Below, piece by piece: positions 18,177-26,674 of a stretch of DNA of 64,000 nt. Position 1 is the stretch's first letter, and every line of letters begins with the position of its first letter. The notes beneath the pieces were generated by a model. The model had not been told where the DNA came from. It searched no databases and was given only the letters and a program-made list of their open reading frames with translations. The DNA is from Rheinheimera mangrovi (GTDB taxonomy: Bacteria > Pseudomonadota > Gammaproteobacteria > Enterobacterales > Alteromonadaceae), in NCBI RefSeq assembly GCF_003990335.1, contig NZ_CP034683.1, positions 4,385,501 through 4,449,500 of the forward strand, given 5' to 3'. The translations under genes and the position numbers were made by a program.

Positions 18177-21161
18177 TTAGAAACGAGCTCTTACACCTAA
18201 GGTATAACGACGCTCATAAATATTCTGGTTTATTTTCAGACTTTCCCATTGCAGGTAACTTTCTTCGTATTCTTCGGTCAGGTTAGTGCCCTGAGCAAAT
18301 ACGGTAAAGTTATCGGTAATGTCATAGCTGACTGAAGCATCTACATAAGCTGTAGGTTGTTGCCAGAAGCCAAAGTCGGCCTGACCCCAGACGTTGACCG
18401 GATATTGCAAACGTTTGCTACGGTAGTTATGGGCTATACGAGCCTGGAAACCATCTTTTTCATACCAGATAATGGAGTTGGCAGAATGCTCTGAGTTGTC
18501 CGAAATTGGCAAAGTTTCACCATAATAATCTTTGCTGGCACTTTCACTAGGGGCATAAGTGTAGTTAAAAGTCACACCAAAACCGCTCCAGAAATCAGGC
18601 AGGAAATCAAAGGCTTGCTGGTAACCAAACTCTATACCGTCAATAGTGCCACCCTGGCCATTTTGTTTGGTTTGGGTAGGCACAGCAGTGTTGCGCACTA
18701 CACCGTCCGAATCCGGAATGTCTGAACGTAAGACAGTGCCGGTTTCAATGAAGGATTCAATATCCATACGGAAAGCGCCCAGGCTGACCAAACCGCTTGG
18801 ACTGAAATACCACTCCAGACTGATATCAAAATTGTCAGAACGCCATGGGTCCATCATAGGATTACCATTGGACTGAGCTTGCTGCGCCAAAAACAGGCTG
18901 GAATTGTTTGGATCTATGGTGCGGGTCACGGATAAGCCTAAACCCAAATCATCGCTGTTTAATGCGGTCATGGTTTTAGCGTAGGCCATACGCAGCTTCA
19001 GTTCGTCGGTTAAATCGAAGGAAATATTAAAAGAAGGCAGTACATCAGTGTAATCACGGTCTGTCACCACATCACCGGCATCAGACAAAGGTGTGCCTGA
19101 AATACCTTCGTAGTCAACACCATCGACAGTAACAACCGAAGTCGCACCCAAAATATTTTGTACCACGTTCAGTTCAGTTTTGACCACCTGAACACCAATG
19201 TTTCCGCGGAAAGGTAAATCCAGACTGCTGATATCGCCTTCGAAATTAGCTTGTGTATATACAGTACTGGTTTTCTCTTCGACATCGTAAGAGTCAGCCG
19301 GATTTTTTTGTCTGACATTACCGCCATACAACGCATTCTGGAAGCCCAAAGCATCATCCATCACTTTTGGATCAATAAAATACAAACCTCCAGACGGCAA
19401 ACCCGTGACAGGCCCAAAATCATTGATTTGCTTCACCCAACCCGAAGGTAAACCAGAAAACGGCTGCAAAGCGGCAATAGACAAGCCGGTATCAGGTAGT
19501 GCAGAAGCCGGATCTTTCCATTTGGCATACACTGTATTGCCTGCACTGGAGGTAAAAGGTGATACCAAATCGTAAGTAAATCGGATCACATCACGTTTAG
19601 CGTAACGCACACCAAAATCAACAGAGGTTAAATTTTCTAAATCAAAAGCATAACTGCCGTCTGCTCTTACAATATCCAGATTGGCTTCATCATCTGAGTT
19701 ATGCTCAGAGTAAGTGGACACCAGACCATAGTTGGCCATGTTGCCGGTATCTACGCCTATGTTCCAGTTTGGATGTTCACCACGATAATCAATAGAAACC
19801 GGAATGTAGTAATACAGCGGTTGGCCATTGTCGCCCAATAAAGGCTGGCCATTGGCCTGAGTAATAGGCAAGCCCTGAATACCACCAGGGTTCACAGCAA
19901 CAGGGCCGCTACCAAAGTTTGCATCTGCACCTACTTGTGATAAACCATCGTTTAAGTAGGAATCCGCAAAGTTCTTGGTGCGTTCTGCAGTTGCCTTTCC
20001 ATGTAAATACCGCAATGAACCTTTAAATTTATCGCCATTGTCATAATCCAGCTGCAGATTCGTATTCAGTGACTCACGGTAATCCACTTCGCTGCGCGAA
20101 TAGGCATTTAAACCACGGGCTTCTAAATCTACAGATTCCACAGCGTAAAACCCAGGAGCGACTTCAGTGGCTGCATCAGGTTTAAACCAACCCCAGTTTT
20201 GCCAAGCATTGTGAGCTACTATGCCGGATGCCCTGTCATACTGATCCATATCGGTGTAAAACACGTCTGCAGTTAGTTTTAAGCTGGATGAAATCTCATA
20301 CTGAAAGGATGAGGTTAAACCTAAACGCTCCCGTTCAACAAAACGGTTCATCGCGCTGTGGCTTTGAAAGCTAAAAAAGGTGTCGTCAGTATCGCCATCA
20401 GCATTTACATCAGCGGCGCCTTGAGGCCAGGCCCAGCTTTCACCGGCTAATCCCCACCAGCCGTCATTTTGTGCACCGTTACGGTAGTTGGCGAGGTTTG
20501 AATTCGAGTAGGTTGCGGAAAAAGCCGCACCAAATTTTTCGCCATTGTACGCAGCAAACATACTGGTTTTATCATCCACTTCTTCAGTGTAAGAACCGTA
20601 AGTGCCTTCTGTAGAACCGACTAAAGTCCAACCTTCTTCCAAATCAAAAGGTCTGTGGCTTTTTAAATTGATGGTGCCTGAAATACCACCAGCCAGAGTA
20701 CTGGCAGTAGGGGATTTAAATACATCTACCCCAGAGATCAGTGAGGACGGAATATCAGTAAAGTCAGGTTGCACTGTGGTAATAGAACCCGCACTTAAAA
20801 ACTGCTCGCCGTTGAGTAGAGTAGCCACTTGCGGCATACCACGAACGTTTACTGTGGAGCCTTCGCCGGCAGAACGGCGAATTTGCACGCCATTAATACG
20901 CTGTAAAGAGTCTGCAATAGTGGTATCAGGCAGTTTACCAATATCTTCCGCCACTATGGCGTCTACCACCTGATCAGAATTACGTTTAGTGTTCATCGAG
21001 GCGACCTGGGAGCCTTTGACGCCACGGACCAGAATTTTTTCGATTTGAGCTTCGTCGGTATTTGCTTCCTGTGCCTGGGCATAACCGACACTGCAAGCCA
21101 ATATGGAGCTGACGCTAAGCGCCAGAGCGCAACGCTTAAACTGGTTTTGGGAATTGTTCAT
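18177..21161 (-). CDS. TonB-dependent receptor for manno-oligosaccharides
   Basis: About 994 residues: signal peptide (MNNSQNQFKRCALALSVSSI onward, cleavage after AQA), a TonB-box-like start (IEKILVRGVKGS), a plug domain with GKLPDTTIADSLQRINGVQI, and a C-terminal barrel ending in Arg-Phe as outer-membrane beta-barrels do. An in-frame ATG 99 bases upstream would put extra sequence before the signal peptide; the start at 21161 has AGGAC upstream and fits relatives. With a LacI-type operator 135 bases upstream, it is the likely outer-membrane importer of the mannan locus. Substrate is inferred. Confidence 0.9.
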   Translation of the reverse strand: MNNSQNQFKRCALALSVSSILACSVGYAQAQEANTDEAQIEKILVRGVKGSQVASMNTKRNSDQVVDAIVAEDIGKLPDTTIADSLQRINGVQIRRSAGEGSTVNVRGMPQVATLLNGEQFLSAGSITTVQPDFTDIPSSLISGVDVFKSPTASTLAGGISGTINLKSHRPFDLEEGWTLVGSTEGTYGSYTEEVDDKTSMFAAYNGEKFGAAFSATYSNSNLANYRNGAQNDGWWGLAGESWAWPQGAADVNADGDTDDTFFSFQSHSAMNRFVERERLGLTSSFQYEISSSLKLTADVFYTDMDQYDRASGIVAHNAWQNWGWFKPDAATEVAPGFYAVESVDLEARGLNAYSRSEVDYRESLNTNLQLDYDNGDKFKGSLRYLHGKATAERTKNFADSYLNDGLSQVGADANFGSGPVAVNPGGIQGLPITQANGQPLLGDNGQPLYYYIPVSIDYRGEHPNWNIGVDTGNMANYGLVSTYSEHNSDDEANLDIVRADGSYAFDLENLTSVDFGVRYAKRDVIRFTYDLVSPFTSSAGNTVYAKWKDPASALPDTGLSIAALQPFSGLPSGWVKQINDFGPVTGLPSGGLYFIDPKVMDDALGFQNALYGGNVRQKNPADSYDVEEKTSTVYTQANFEGDISSLDLPFRGNIGVQVVKTELNVVQNILGATSVVTVDGVDYEGISGTPLSDAGDVVTDRDYTDVLPSFNISFDLTDELKLRMAYAKTMTALNSDDLGLGLSVTRTIDPNNSSLFLAQQAQSNGNPMMDPWRSDNFDISLEWYFSPSGLVSLGAFRMDIESFIETGTVLRSDIPDSDGVVRNTAVPTQTKQNGQGGTIDGIEFGYQQAFDFLPDFWSGFGVTFNYTYAPSESASKDYYGETLPISDNSEHSANSIIWYEKDGFQARIAHNYRSKRLQYPVNVWGQADFGFWQQPTAYVDASVSYDITDNFTVFAQGTNLTEEYEESYLQWESLKINQNIYERRYTLGVRARF

Positions 21162-21630
21162 GAATCCATTGTCCTGTTGTATGTACGCGCTTTTTGCCAA
21201 AAGCAATACCAGAGCCCAACTGTTTATGACAGCGAGAACCAGAGCACTCAAGCAAAACACCCGTTGTATTTCTAAGTTTGTAACGATGAAACCTATCGGT
21301 AACCGGTTACATTTTAATTTGCACCTTCCCCAAGGTTTTACGAATGTAGTACATGCAAAAATTTTCTACAACTGTCTGATGAATTTTTTTTGACCGTTTA
21401 AAATTAACGCAATCCAAAAATTAATTTTTATATTTATTTATCAATAATTTAGGTTCATTAAGAAATACTGTATTACATGAAGGATTTTTGACACTATTGC
21501 CTGTCCGTATGAATGGCTGACAACTTAACACCTGGAGGCTCTGCTGTTAAGTCGCCAGCACAATTGTAACCGAACATCATTAATGATTTCTCAGCTGTAA
21601 TTGCTGATTTTCCAGCCCTTGTAACTCAAA
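21162..21630. other. Intergenic region holding TonB receptor promoter
   Basis: 469 bases without a gene. It contains the operator at 21296-21313 and an AT-rich stretch at about 21395-21450. An 8-bp inverted repeat (ACTTAACA at 21523-21530 with TGTTAAGT at 21545-21552) has no T-run after it. I found no convincing small reading frame. Confidence 0.5.
21296..21313. promoter_or_regulatory. LacI-type operator upstream of TonB receptor
   Basis: Right half nine of nine, left half six of nine against the locus consensus, centred between 21304 and 21305. It lies 135 bases upstream of the receptor start, so the outer-membrane importer belongs to the same regulon as the cytosolic mannoside enzymes. Confidence 0.72.
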
Positions 21631-22179
21631 TCAGGTTGCGGGCTGTTCCAGCAAATATTTGAGTTTATCCAGACCTTGTTGCAGATCTTTGCCTATCATC
21701 CCTTCCATATCCATCACCAGTAATAACAGGTTCATCGGATAAGGCATGTCGCCCTGAAATCCCCAGGTGACTTTAGTTTCGCTGGCAGTACTTTGTTCAG
21801 TCAGCAGATAAGCTGGCGATACTGAGGCAAAAGGTTTTAAAAAACGCAGTTCGTAATCAATACGTTCACCGGGTTTGATCGCTTTGATTTCCTGTTCGCC
21901 TGAACCTACATCATCTTTTTCGCTGTGCCATGCCGAGACAAAACCTACTGTGCCATCTTCACCCTGGTAGGTTTTTTTCACATTCGGATCCAAAGCCATC
22001 CAGACGCTGAAGTTATCCTGATTTTTTAACAGCACCAGATAACTAAACACCTGATCTTTGGGTTTATTGATGCTGACGCTGCGTTCCACCTGATAAGACG
22101 AAGGCAACACCAAAGCGGCCAGCAACAACACAGCCACTGCCAGTAAAAAACCAATCAGTATTATTTTTATAAGCTTCAT
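21631..22179 (-). CDS. Membrane-anchored SRPBCC-family protein
   Basis: A 182-residue protein with one N-terminal membrane helix (residues 5-27), followed by an SRPBCC/polyketide-cyclase-like domain: YQVERSVSINKPKDQVFSYL at the first strand, YELRFLKPFAS in the middle, VTWGFQGDMPYPMNLLLL near the end. This helix-grip fold binds hydrophobic ligands; no ligand can be named. It is a lone gene. Its ribosome-binding region is duplicated (see 22183-22218). Confidence 0.75.
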   Translation of the reverse strand: MKLIKIILIGFLLAVAVLLLAALVLPSSYQVERSVSINKPKDQVFSYLVLLKNQDNFSVWMALDPNVKKTYQGEDGTVGFVSAWHSEKDDVGSGEQEIKAIKPGERIDYELRFLKPFASVSPAYLLTEQSTASETKVTWGFQGDMPYPMNLLLLVMDMEGMIGKDLQQGLDKLKYLLEQPAT

Positions 22180-22493
22180 CGGGACTCTCTTCTGGTTGAG
22201 GACTCTCTTCTGGTTGTAAACGCAAAAATCTGCGTTACATCCAGTGTAGCCCGAAAATTTTGATTTAGAAAAGAGTGACTTATGCAGGCTTTCTTGGCCT
22301 CAACTGAAACAGCTGCTTCAGATGGCTACACAACAAAGTGCAACGGCACACCGAACTTTGCCAACAGTTAGATCAGAAAAATGGTGAATTGCTGGCTCAG
22401 CAACGCCAGTTGATGCAAAACCTGTTGGGTATGGAAAGCAAAACCAGCTATCCGAATATGCCACTGGGATAAACCAGTCGGCTCACTTAGCTA
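22180..22493. other. Intergenic region with possible gene remnant
   Basis: 314 bases without an intact gene. Apart from the tandem duplication, bases about 22296-22471 on the plus strand read in shifted frames as Gln/Leu-rich coiled-coil-like protein (LKQLLQMATQQ, then ELCQQLDQKNGELLAQQR, ending NMPLG and TAA). This looks like the frameshifted 3' end of a lost gene. No homologue is recognised. Confidence 0.35.
22183..22218. repeat. 18-bp tandem duplication over a ribosome-binding site
   Basis: GACTCTCTTCTGGTTG occurs at 22183 and again at 22201 with an 18-base period. On the minus strand it places two AGAAGAGAG motifs in front of the SRPBCC gene start. Confidence 0.8.
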
Positions 22494-23216
22494 TTAGCGG
22501 CAAAGCCGGACCATAGCGGCCACTTTTTGCGGGTCTACTTTGCCCTGACTAAGCACAGCTGAATAACTGTGCACAGAACACAAATTATCCGCAGCTTTTA
22601 AGTTATCTACTATTTTAGCCAAATTGCCGAGGTTCACGCCTCCGCCCACCACCAGCTCGATGCGGCCTGCGGCCTGAGTTTTCAATTGCTGTAAGCGTTC
22701 AAGACCATGCATCACACCTAAATCGCTGCCCCATAAAGTACCTGCACTCAGCACTCTGTCGACCCCAACATCGATCAGTTGATCCAGCGCTTGCTGCTGC
22801 TTCGCAATGGCATCAAAAGCCCGGTGAAAAGTCACCTGCAAACCCAGCTTTTTAGCCTGGCTCACTAGCAGTTCCAGCGACGCTAAATCCAGACATCGCT
22901 GCGCATTTAATAGCCCGAGCACTACACCATTAGCCCCTGAGTCTGCGGCCTGACGAATGGCTTGCTGCATAGCCGCCAACTCAGATTTAGTCTGAATTTG
23001 ATCGTCACTGCGAAACCTCACCATCACCAGTAAGCCGGGGACGGTTGCAAAGGCCTGACGCGCTTTTTGCATAGCCAGCACTGTTGGCGTCATGCCTTGT
23101 TGTTGCATATCAGCGCAGAGCTCAATACGGCTGGCACCGCCTTGTAAGGCGGCGGCTACATTAGCTTCCAGATAGTGTAAATCGTCAGCGTTAATACAGA
23201 TTTCCAGCTGCGTCAT
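22494..23216 (-). CDS. cutC: CutC-family protein
   Basis: About 240 residues forming the CutC TIM barrel (PF03932): LEICINADDLHY at the start, GGASRIELCADMQQQGMTP, VTFHRAFDAI, GVDRVLSAGT, IELVVGGGVN. The ATG at 23216 begins at the conserved N-terminus. Earlier ATGs near 23290 would overlap the upstream gene, and the ribosome site before 23216 is weak (GGAA), so the start is not certain. CutC was named for copper tolerance, but that role is disputed. Here it is the third gene after a GlcNAc kinase and a glycosylasparaginase, which suggests a part in amino-sugar salvage (inference). Confidence 0.85.
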   Translation of the reverse strand: MTQLEICINADDLHYLEANVAAALQGGASRIELCADMQQQGMTPTVLAMQKARQAFATVPGLLVMVRFRSDDQIQTKSELAAMQQAIRQAADSGANGVVLGLLNAQRCLDLASLELLVSQAKKLGLQVTFHRAFDAIAKQQQALDQLIDVGVDRVLSAGTLWGSDLGVMHGLERLQQLKTQAAGRIELVVGGGVNLGNLAKIVDNLKAADNLCSVHSYSAVLSQGKVDPQKVAAMVRLCR

Positions 23217-23256
23217 GCAAAAAGTTCCGCCGCGTTTTGCCTGAAAGAACGCCACA

Positions 23257-24231
23257 TCAGGCTTTGGCTCCAAGCAAGCTTTTGCCATCAATCAGCTTGC
23301 TGCCCGCTTTGTTTTGCACCGCATAATTAAAGCCAGGCTGAATGCCATAAGCGCCATACTGGCCTTGTTTATTTAAGGCCAGAAACCCAACCTGAAACTG
23401 AGCGTAATCTCCCAGTTTACGGGCGATGCGCAGCACTGCCTGTTTACAGGCTTCTTCCGGACTTGCGCCCTGACGCATCAGCTCAACCACCAGATGGCTG
23501 CCGACTGTTTTGATCATCAGCTCGCCCATGCCTGTGGCTGTGGCTGCGCCAATATCGTTATCCACATACAAACCAGCACCAATCAGCGGCGAATCCCCAA
23601 CCCGGCCATGCATTTTGTAAGCAGCACCACTGGTGGTACAAGCTCCGCTTAAATTGCCGGCAGCGTCCATCGCCAGCATGCCGATGGTGTCGTGATTTTC
23701 GATATTAATTTGCTGGATTTTTTGATCCTTTAACCAGGCTTTCCAATCGGCTTCGGATTCTGCGGTCAGCAGGTTTTCTTCTTTAAAACCCTGCTGCAAC
23801 GCAAACTGTTTTGCGCCTTCGCCCACCAGCATCACATGAGGTGTTTTTTCCATCACCAGGCGGGCGACCGAAATAGGGTGTTTAATATTCTGCAGAAAAG
23901 CCACTGAACCACAGTTCATATGCTCATCCATAATGCAGGCATCCAGCGTCACTATGCCGTCCCGATCCGGATAACCGCCATAACCTACAGTCCGCACTTT
24001 AGGGTCGGCTTCAGGCACCCGCACTCCAGTTTCCACCGCATCCAAAGCCCGTCCACCTTTGGCCAGAATTTGCCAGGCGGCTTCATTGGCAGCCAAACCA
24101 TGTTCCCAGGTGGATACCACTATGGCTTCGGGTTGTTTTTTTGTTGCAGCAAAAGCAGTTGTCGTTTTCATCAGGCCTGTCGTCAGGCCCAATAAAGCAG
24201 ATAATTTCAGAAAATCACGTCTTGAGCGCAT
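23257..24231 (-). CDS. Glycosylasparaginase (N4-GlcNAc-asparaginase), Tat-exported
   Basis: A 324-residue Ntn-hydrolase. A twin-arginine signal (MRSRRDFLKLSALLGLTTG) is followed by the alpha chain and the autocleavage site Asp-Thr in NHDTIGMLAMD, where Thr 182 becomes the N-terminal nucleophile. MHGRVGDSPLIGAG and ATATGMGE complete the active site. It splits the GlcNAc-asparagine bond left from N-glycoprotein breakdown. The Tat signal places it in the periplasm. Its start overlaps the stop of the GlcNAc kinase gene by one base (TAATG). Confidence 0.9.
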   Translation of the reverse strand: MRSRRDFLKLSALLGLTTGLMKTTTAFAATKKQPEAIVVSTWEHGLAANEAAWQILAKGGRALDAVETGVRVPEADPKVRTVGYGGYPDRDGIVTLDACIMDEHMNCGSVAFLQNIKHPISVARLVMEKTPHVMLVGEGAKQFALQQGFKEENLLTAESEADWKAWLKDQKIQQINIENHDTIGMLAMDAAGNLSGACTTSGAAYKMHGRVGDSPLIGAGLYVDNDIGAATATGMGELMIKTVGSHLVVELMRQGASPEEACKQAVLRIARKLGDYAQFQVGFLALNKQGQYGAYGIQPGFNYAVQNKAGSKLIDGKSLLGAKA

Positions 24232-25154
24232 TAGTTTTCCTTAGCAACACGCGGAGCCGCCTGATGCGACTGTCTGGCAAATAAAATGGCTCCCTGCTCT
24301 GGTGAAGATAAAGCAGGATTGATACATACAGATAATTGAGGATCCAGCCAGGGCTTAATACGTTCAGAGATGCTCCCTATCATCGAGACTCTGGACGCCT
24401 GAGTACTCAGAAGTTTGCGGATCACCTGATTGATAAAAGCAGCGCCATGCTGAATAAAAGACAGACAGACTTTGTCACCCAGATCCGCCAGCTCAAACAC
24501 CAGTGGTGCAAGCTTTGCGTATTGTGTGGCAGAAGCATTCATGTATTGTTCTGCCAGTGCTGTGGCCGTTTTATCTTTTAGTAATACAGACGTTAGTCGG
24601 GTGGGTAAGCCAACACCATCGGCATCAAGTAATACAGCTTTAACAGCTTCAAGGCCAAACCATGCACCGCTGCAAGTTGCATTAATAGGAAAACCATAAC
24701 CGCCAATTTGGGTGAGTTGCCCCTGATGGGCCGCTAAAGAGCTAAAACCTGTCCCCAGAATAATCACGGCCCCATCCAATCCCTGATGAGCTCCTGTTGC
24801 AGCAACATGCAAATCTGTGGTCAGGTATAAAGCTTTGAACGGATGTTGCCACTGCTGCATCACCTGCTGCATCTGCGGTAAGTGGAGACCAGCCAGGCCT
24901 GCTCCGACAATCAGTTGGTTTTTATCAGCAGGAGTCAAACCTGCCTGCACCAAGGCTTCATCTGTTGCAGTGAGAATAGACTGAATAGCTTGTTCTGTGC
25001 CGTAGACAGGATTGGCTGGTCCGCCGAGGCCCTCGCCAAGCAGAAGACCAGTATCGTCCTGTAACATAACACGGCAATGGCTGCCCCCACCGTCTATTCC
25101 AAGATACAAGGCTTTGTTTATCGTATCTTCGGCAGATACAACTCTATCCGTCAT
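24231..25154 (-). CDS. N-acetylglucosamine kinase (BadF/BcrA ATPase family)
   Basis: A 307-residue sugar kinase of the ASKHA fold: phosphate-1 loop LGIDGGGSHCRVML, TTDLHVAATGAHQG, phosphate-2 loop VIILGTGFSSLAA, and a C-terminal SPEQGAILFARQ. No signal peptide. It is the first gene of the kinase-glycosylasparaginase-cutC operon, fitting phosphorylation of GlcNAc after import. The start is preceded by an AAGGAAG-type site. Specificity for GlcNAc over other amino sugars is inferred from family and context. Confidence 0.85.
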   Translation of the reverse strand: MTDRVVSAEDTINKALYLGIDGGGSHCRVMLQDDTGLLLGEGLGGPANPVYGTEQAIQSILTATDEALVQAGLTPADKNQLIVGAGLAGLHLPQMQQVMQQWQHPFKALYLTTDLHVAATGAHQGLDGAVIILGTGFSSLAAHQGQLTQIGGYGFPINATCSGAWFGLEAVKAVLLDADGVGLPTRLTSVLLKDKTATALAEQYMNASATQYAKLAPLVFELADLGDKVCLSFIQHGAAFINQVIRKLLSTQASRVSMIGSISERIKPWLDPQLSVCINPALSSPEQGAILFARQSHQAAPRVAKEN

Positions 25155-25339
25155 GTTGTGTGTCTTCCTTCTATGTTCAAGGCTGCAACGGCCCGCAGTT
25201 CACTGGCCGTTTTGTCAGACTTAACGATCCGACCTATCAGCTTAATCCAGACAATCTGCATCAGAGTATCATCCCCTTTACGCTTAGTGCTATTGATTCG
25301 ATAGGTGGACAAGGCAAAACATGACCTCGTTCAAATAGT

Positions 25340-26563
25340 TCAGCGCACAGCACCGGCTTCTGACAACGATTCAGAGGATGTTGAGTTCTGAATGGTCTGC
25401 CGGGCTTTGCCTAACCCAAAACACCAACGCAACAGGCTAACACGGCGTATCAGTTCATAGCCCAGCCAGCATGCTGCAACAGTCAAAGCCAGCAACAATG
25501 GAAACTCTGCAACTGCGGGTATAGCCAAGGGTTTTAACCAGGCCGCAAACAGAATAATTAATGTTTGGTGCAAAATATACCAGGGCAATACGGCGTCATT
25601 GCAGTACCTTAACAGCTGGTTATTTGTTTTTGCCAGATAAGCTCCGGCATAACCTAAAATGGCCAGCAACCACACCCAATGATTAATCACCAGTACAGAA
25701 CCAAACAGCATATTGTGCAGAGTTTCACTCTTTGTCGGGCCTGAGTAATAGTCAAAAACATCATTGCGCTCAGCAATAATAAGGCAGTAACAGCACAGTG
25801 CTATCACCAGCCACAATCTTCTGTTTGCTACCAATTGTTGCCACCACAAATCCTGTCTTGCCAGTAAAAACCCAGCGATAAAAACCAGAAAATATTTGGC
25901 ATGGTTATACCAGTCATCCACTAAAGCATGAGTACTTGGGAAGTCAGCTTTTAGCATCCACCAGGCGCAAAACATCAAGCCAAACACCAATGCCAAAGCA
26001 TAACGCCCCTTTAATTGCTGCACCCAGCGCGCTTGTGAAACTACATTCAGCAGCGGGTAAAACAACAGCACCAGCAGGCTGTAACACCATAAATACGGAA
26101 TAAACCAGGCATGGTTCCAGGTCAGTAAACCTATAGGGCTATGATGGTCAGGCAATAAGTCGGTGACAGGATTGACATATTGCCACCAGAACTGCAAATA
26201 ACCCGGCTGGATCAGTTGTTGGCTTAAGGCCTCGTAATAAACTTGCGGCACTACGACCACAAACATGGTGAACAGCAGCGGGATCAATAAACGTGTGGAA
26301 CGTAGCCCTAACAGTTTCAATCGACTGATACGCGGCAAGACTAAACTCAGCGCCATACCTGCCAGTAAAAATAATAAAGACATACGCCATGGATTGGTCA
26401 AAATCATTAAATCCTGCAGGCCGGTGAAGGTCTGCTCACTTTTAATATGCCAGCCCCAATCGGCAACATAATACATACCAATGTGGTACAAAATCAGCAG
26501 TGCAAAAGCAATGCTGCGGAGCCAGTCCAGTTCATATCGACGGCCAGTGTCAGTTCGTGTCAT
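25340..26563 (-). CDS. Acyltransferase 3 family membrane protein
   Basis: About 407 residues and 10-11 membrane segments. The N-terminal GRRYELDWLRSIAFALLILYHIG carries the Arg and His typical of acyltransferase-3 (OafA/MdoC-like) proteins, and MSLLFLLAGMALSL is the next conserved helix. The ATG at 26563 (AGGATTAG upstream) starts just before this motif; the frame continues open for 162 bases further but reads as non-protein. Such enzymes O-acylate glycans or lipids at the inner membrane. It is divergent from the LytTR gene; no substrate can be given. Confidence 0.82.
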   Translation of the reverse strand: MTRTDTGRRYELDWLRSIAFALLILYHIGMYYVADWGWHIKSEQTFTGLQDLMILTNPWRMSLLFLLAGMALSLVLPRISRLKLLGLRSTRLLIPLLFTMFVVVVPQVYYEALSQQLIQPGYLQFWWQYVNPVTDLLPDHHSPIGLLTWNHAWFIPYLWCYSLLVLLFYPLLNVVSQARWVQQLKGRYALALVFGLMFCAWWMLKADFPSTHALVDDWYNHAKYFLVFIAGFLLARQDLWWQQLVANRRLWLVIALCCYCLIIAERNDVFDYYSGPTKSETLHNMLFGSVLVINHWVWLLAILGYAGAYLAKTNNQLLRYCNDAVLPWYILHQTLIILFAAWLKPLAIPAVAEFPLLLALTVAACWLGYELIRRVSLLRWCFGLGKARQTIQNSTSSESLSEAGAVR

Positions 26564-26674
26564 TCTGCTAATCCTATTTTGTGCTGTAATGTTGGACTTG
26601 ATTCTGTCTGCTGTGAACGCAAGCAAACAGTGCTGAATAGGTTGGTGGTGGAATTGAGGGATAAGAGGTGGCTG

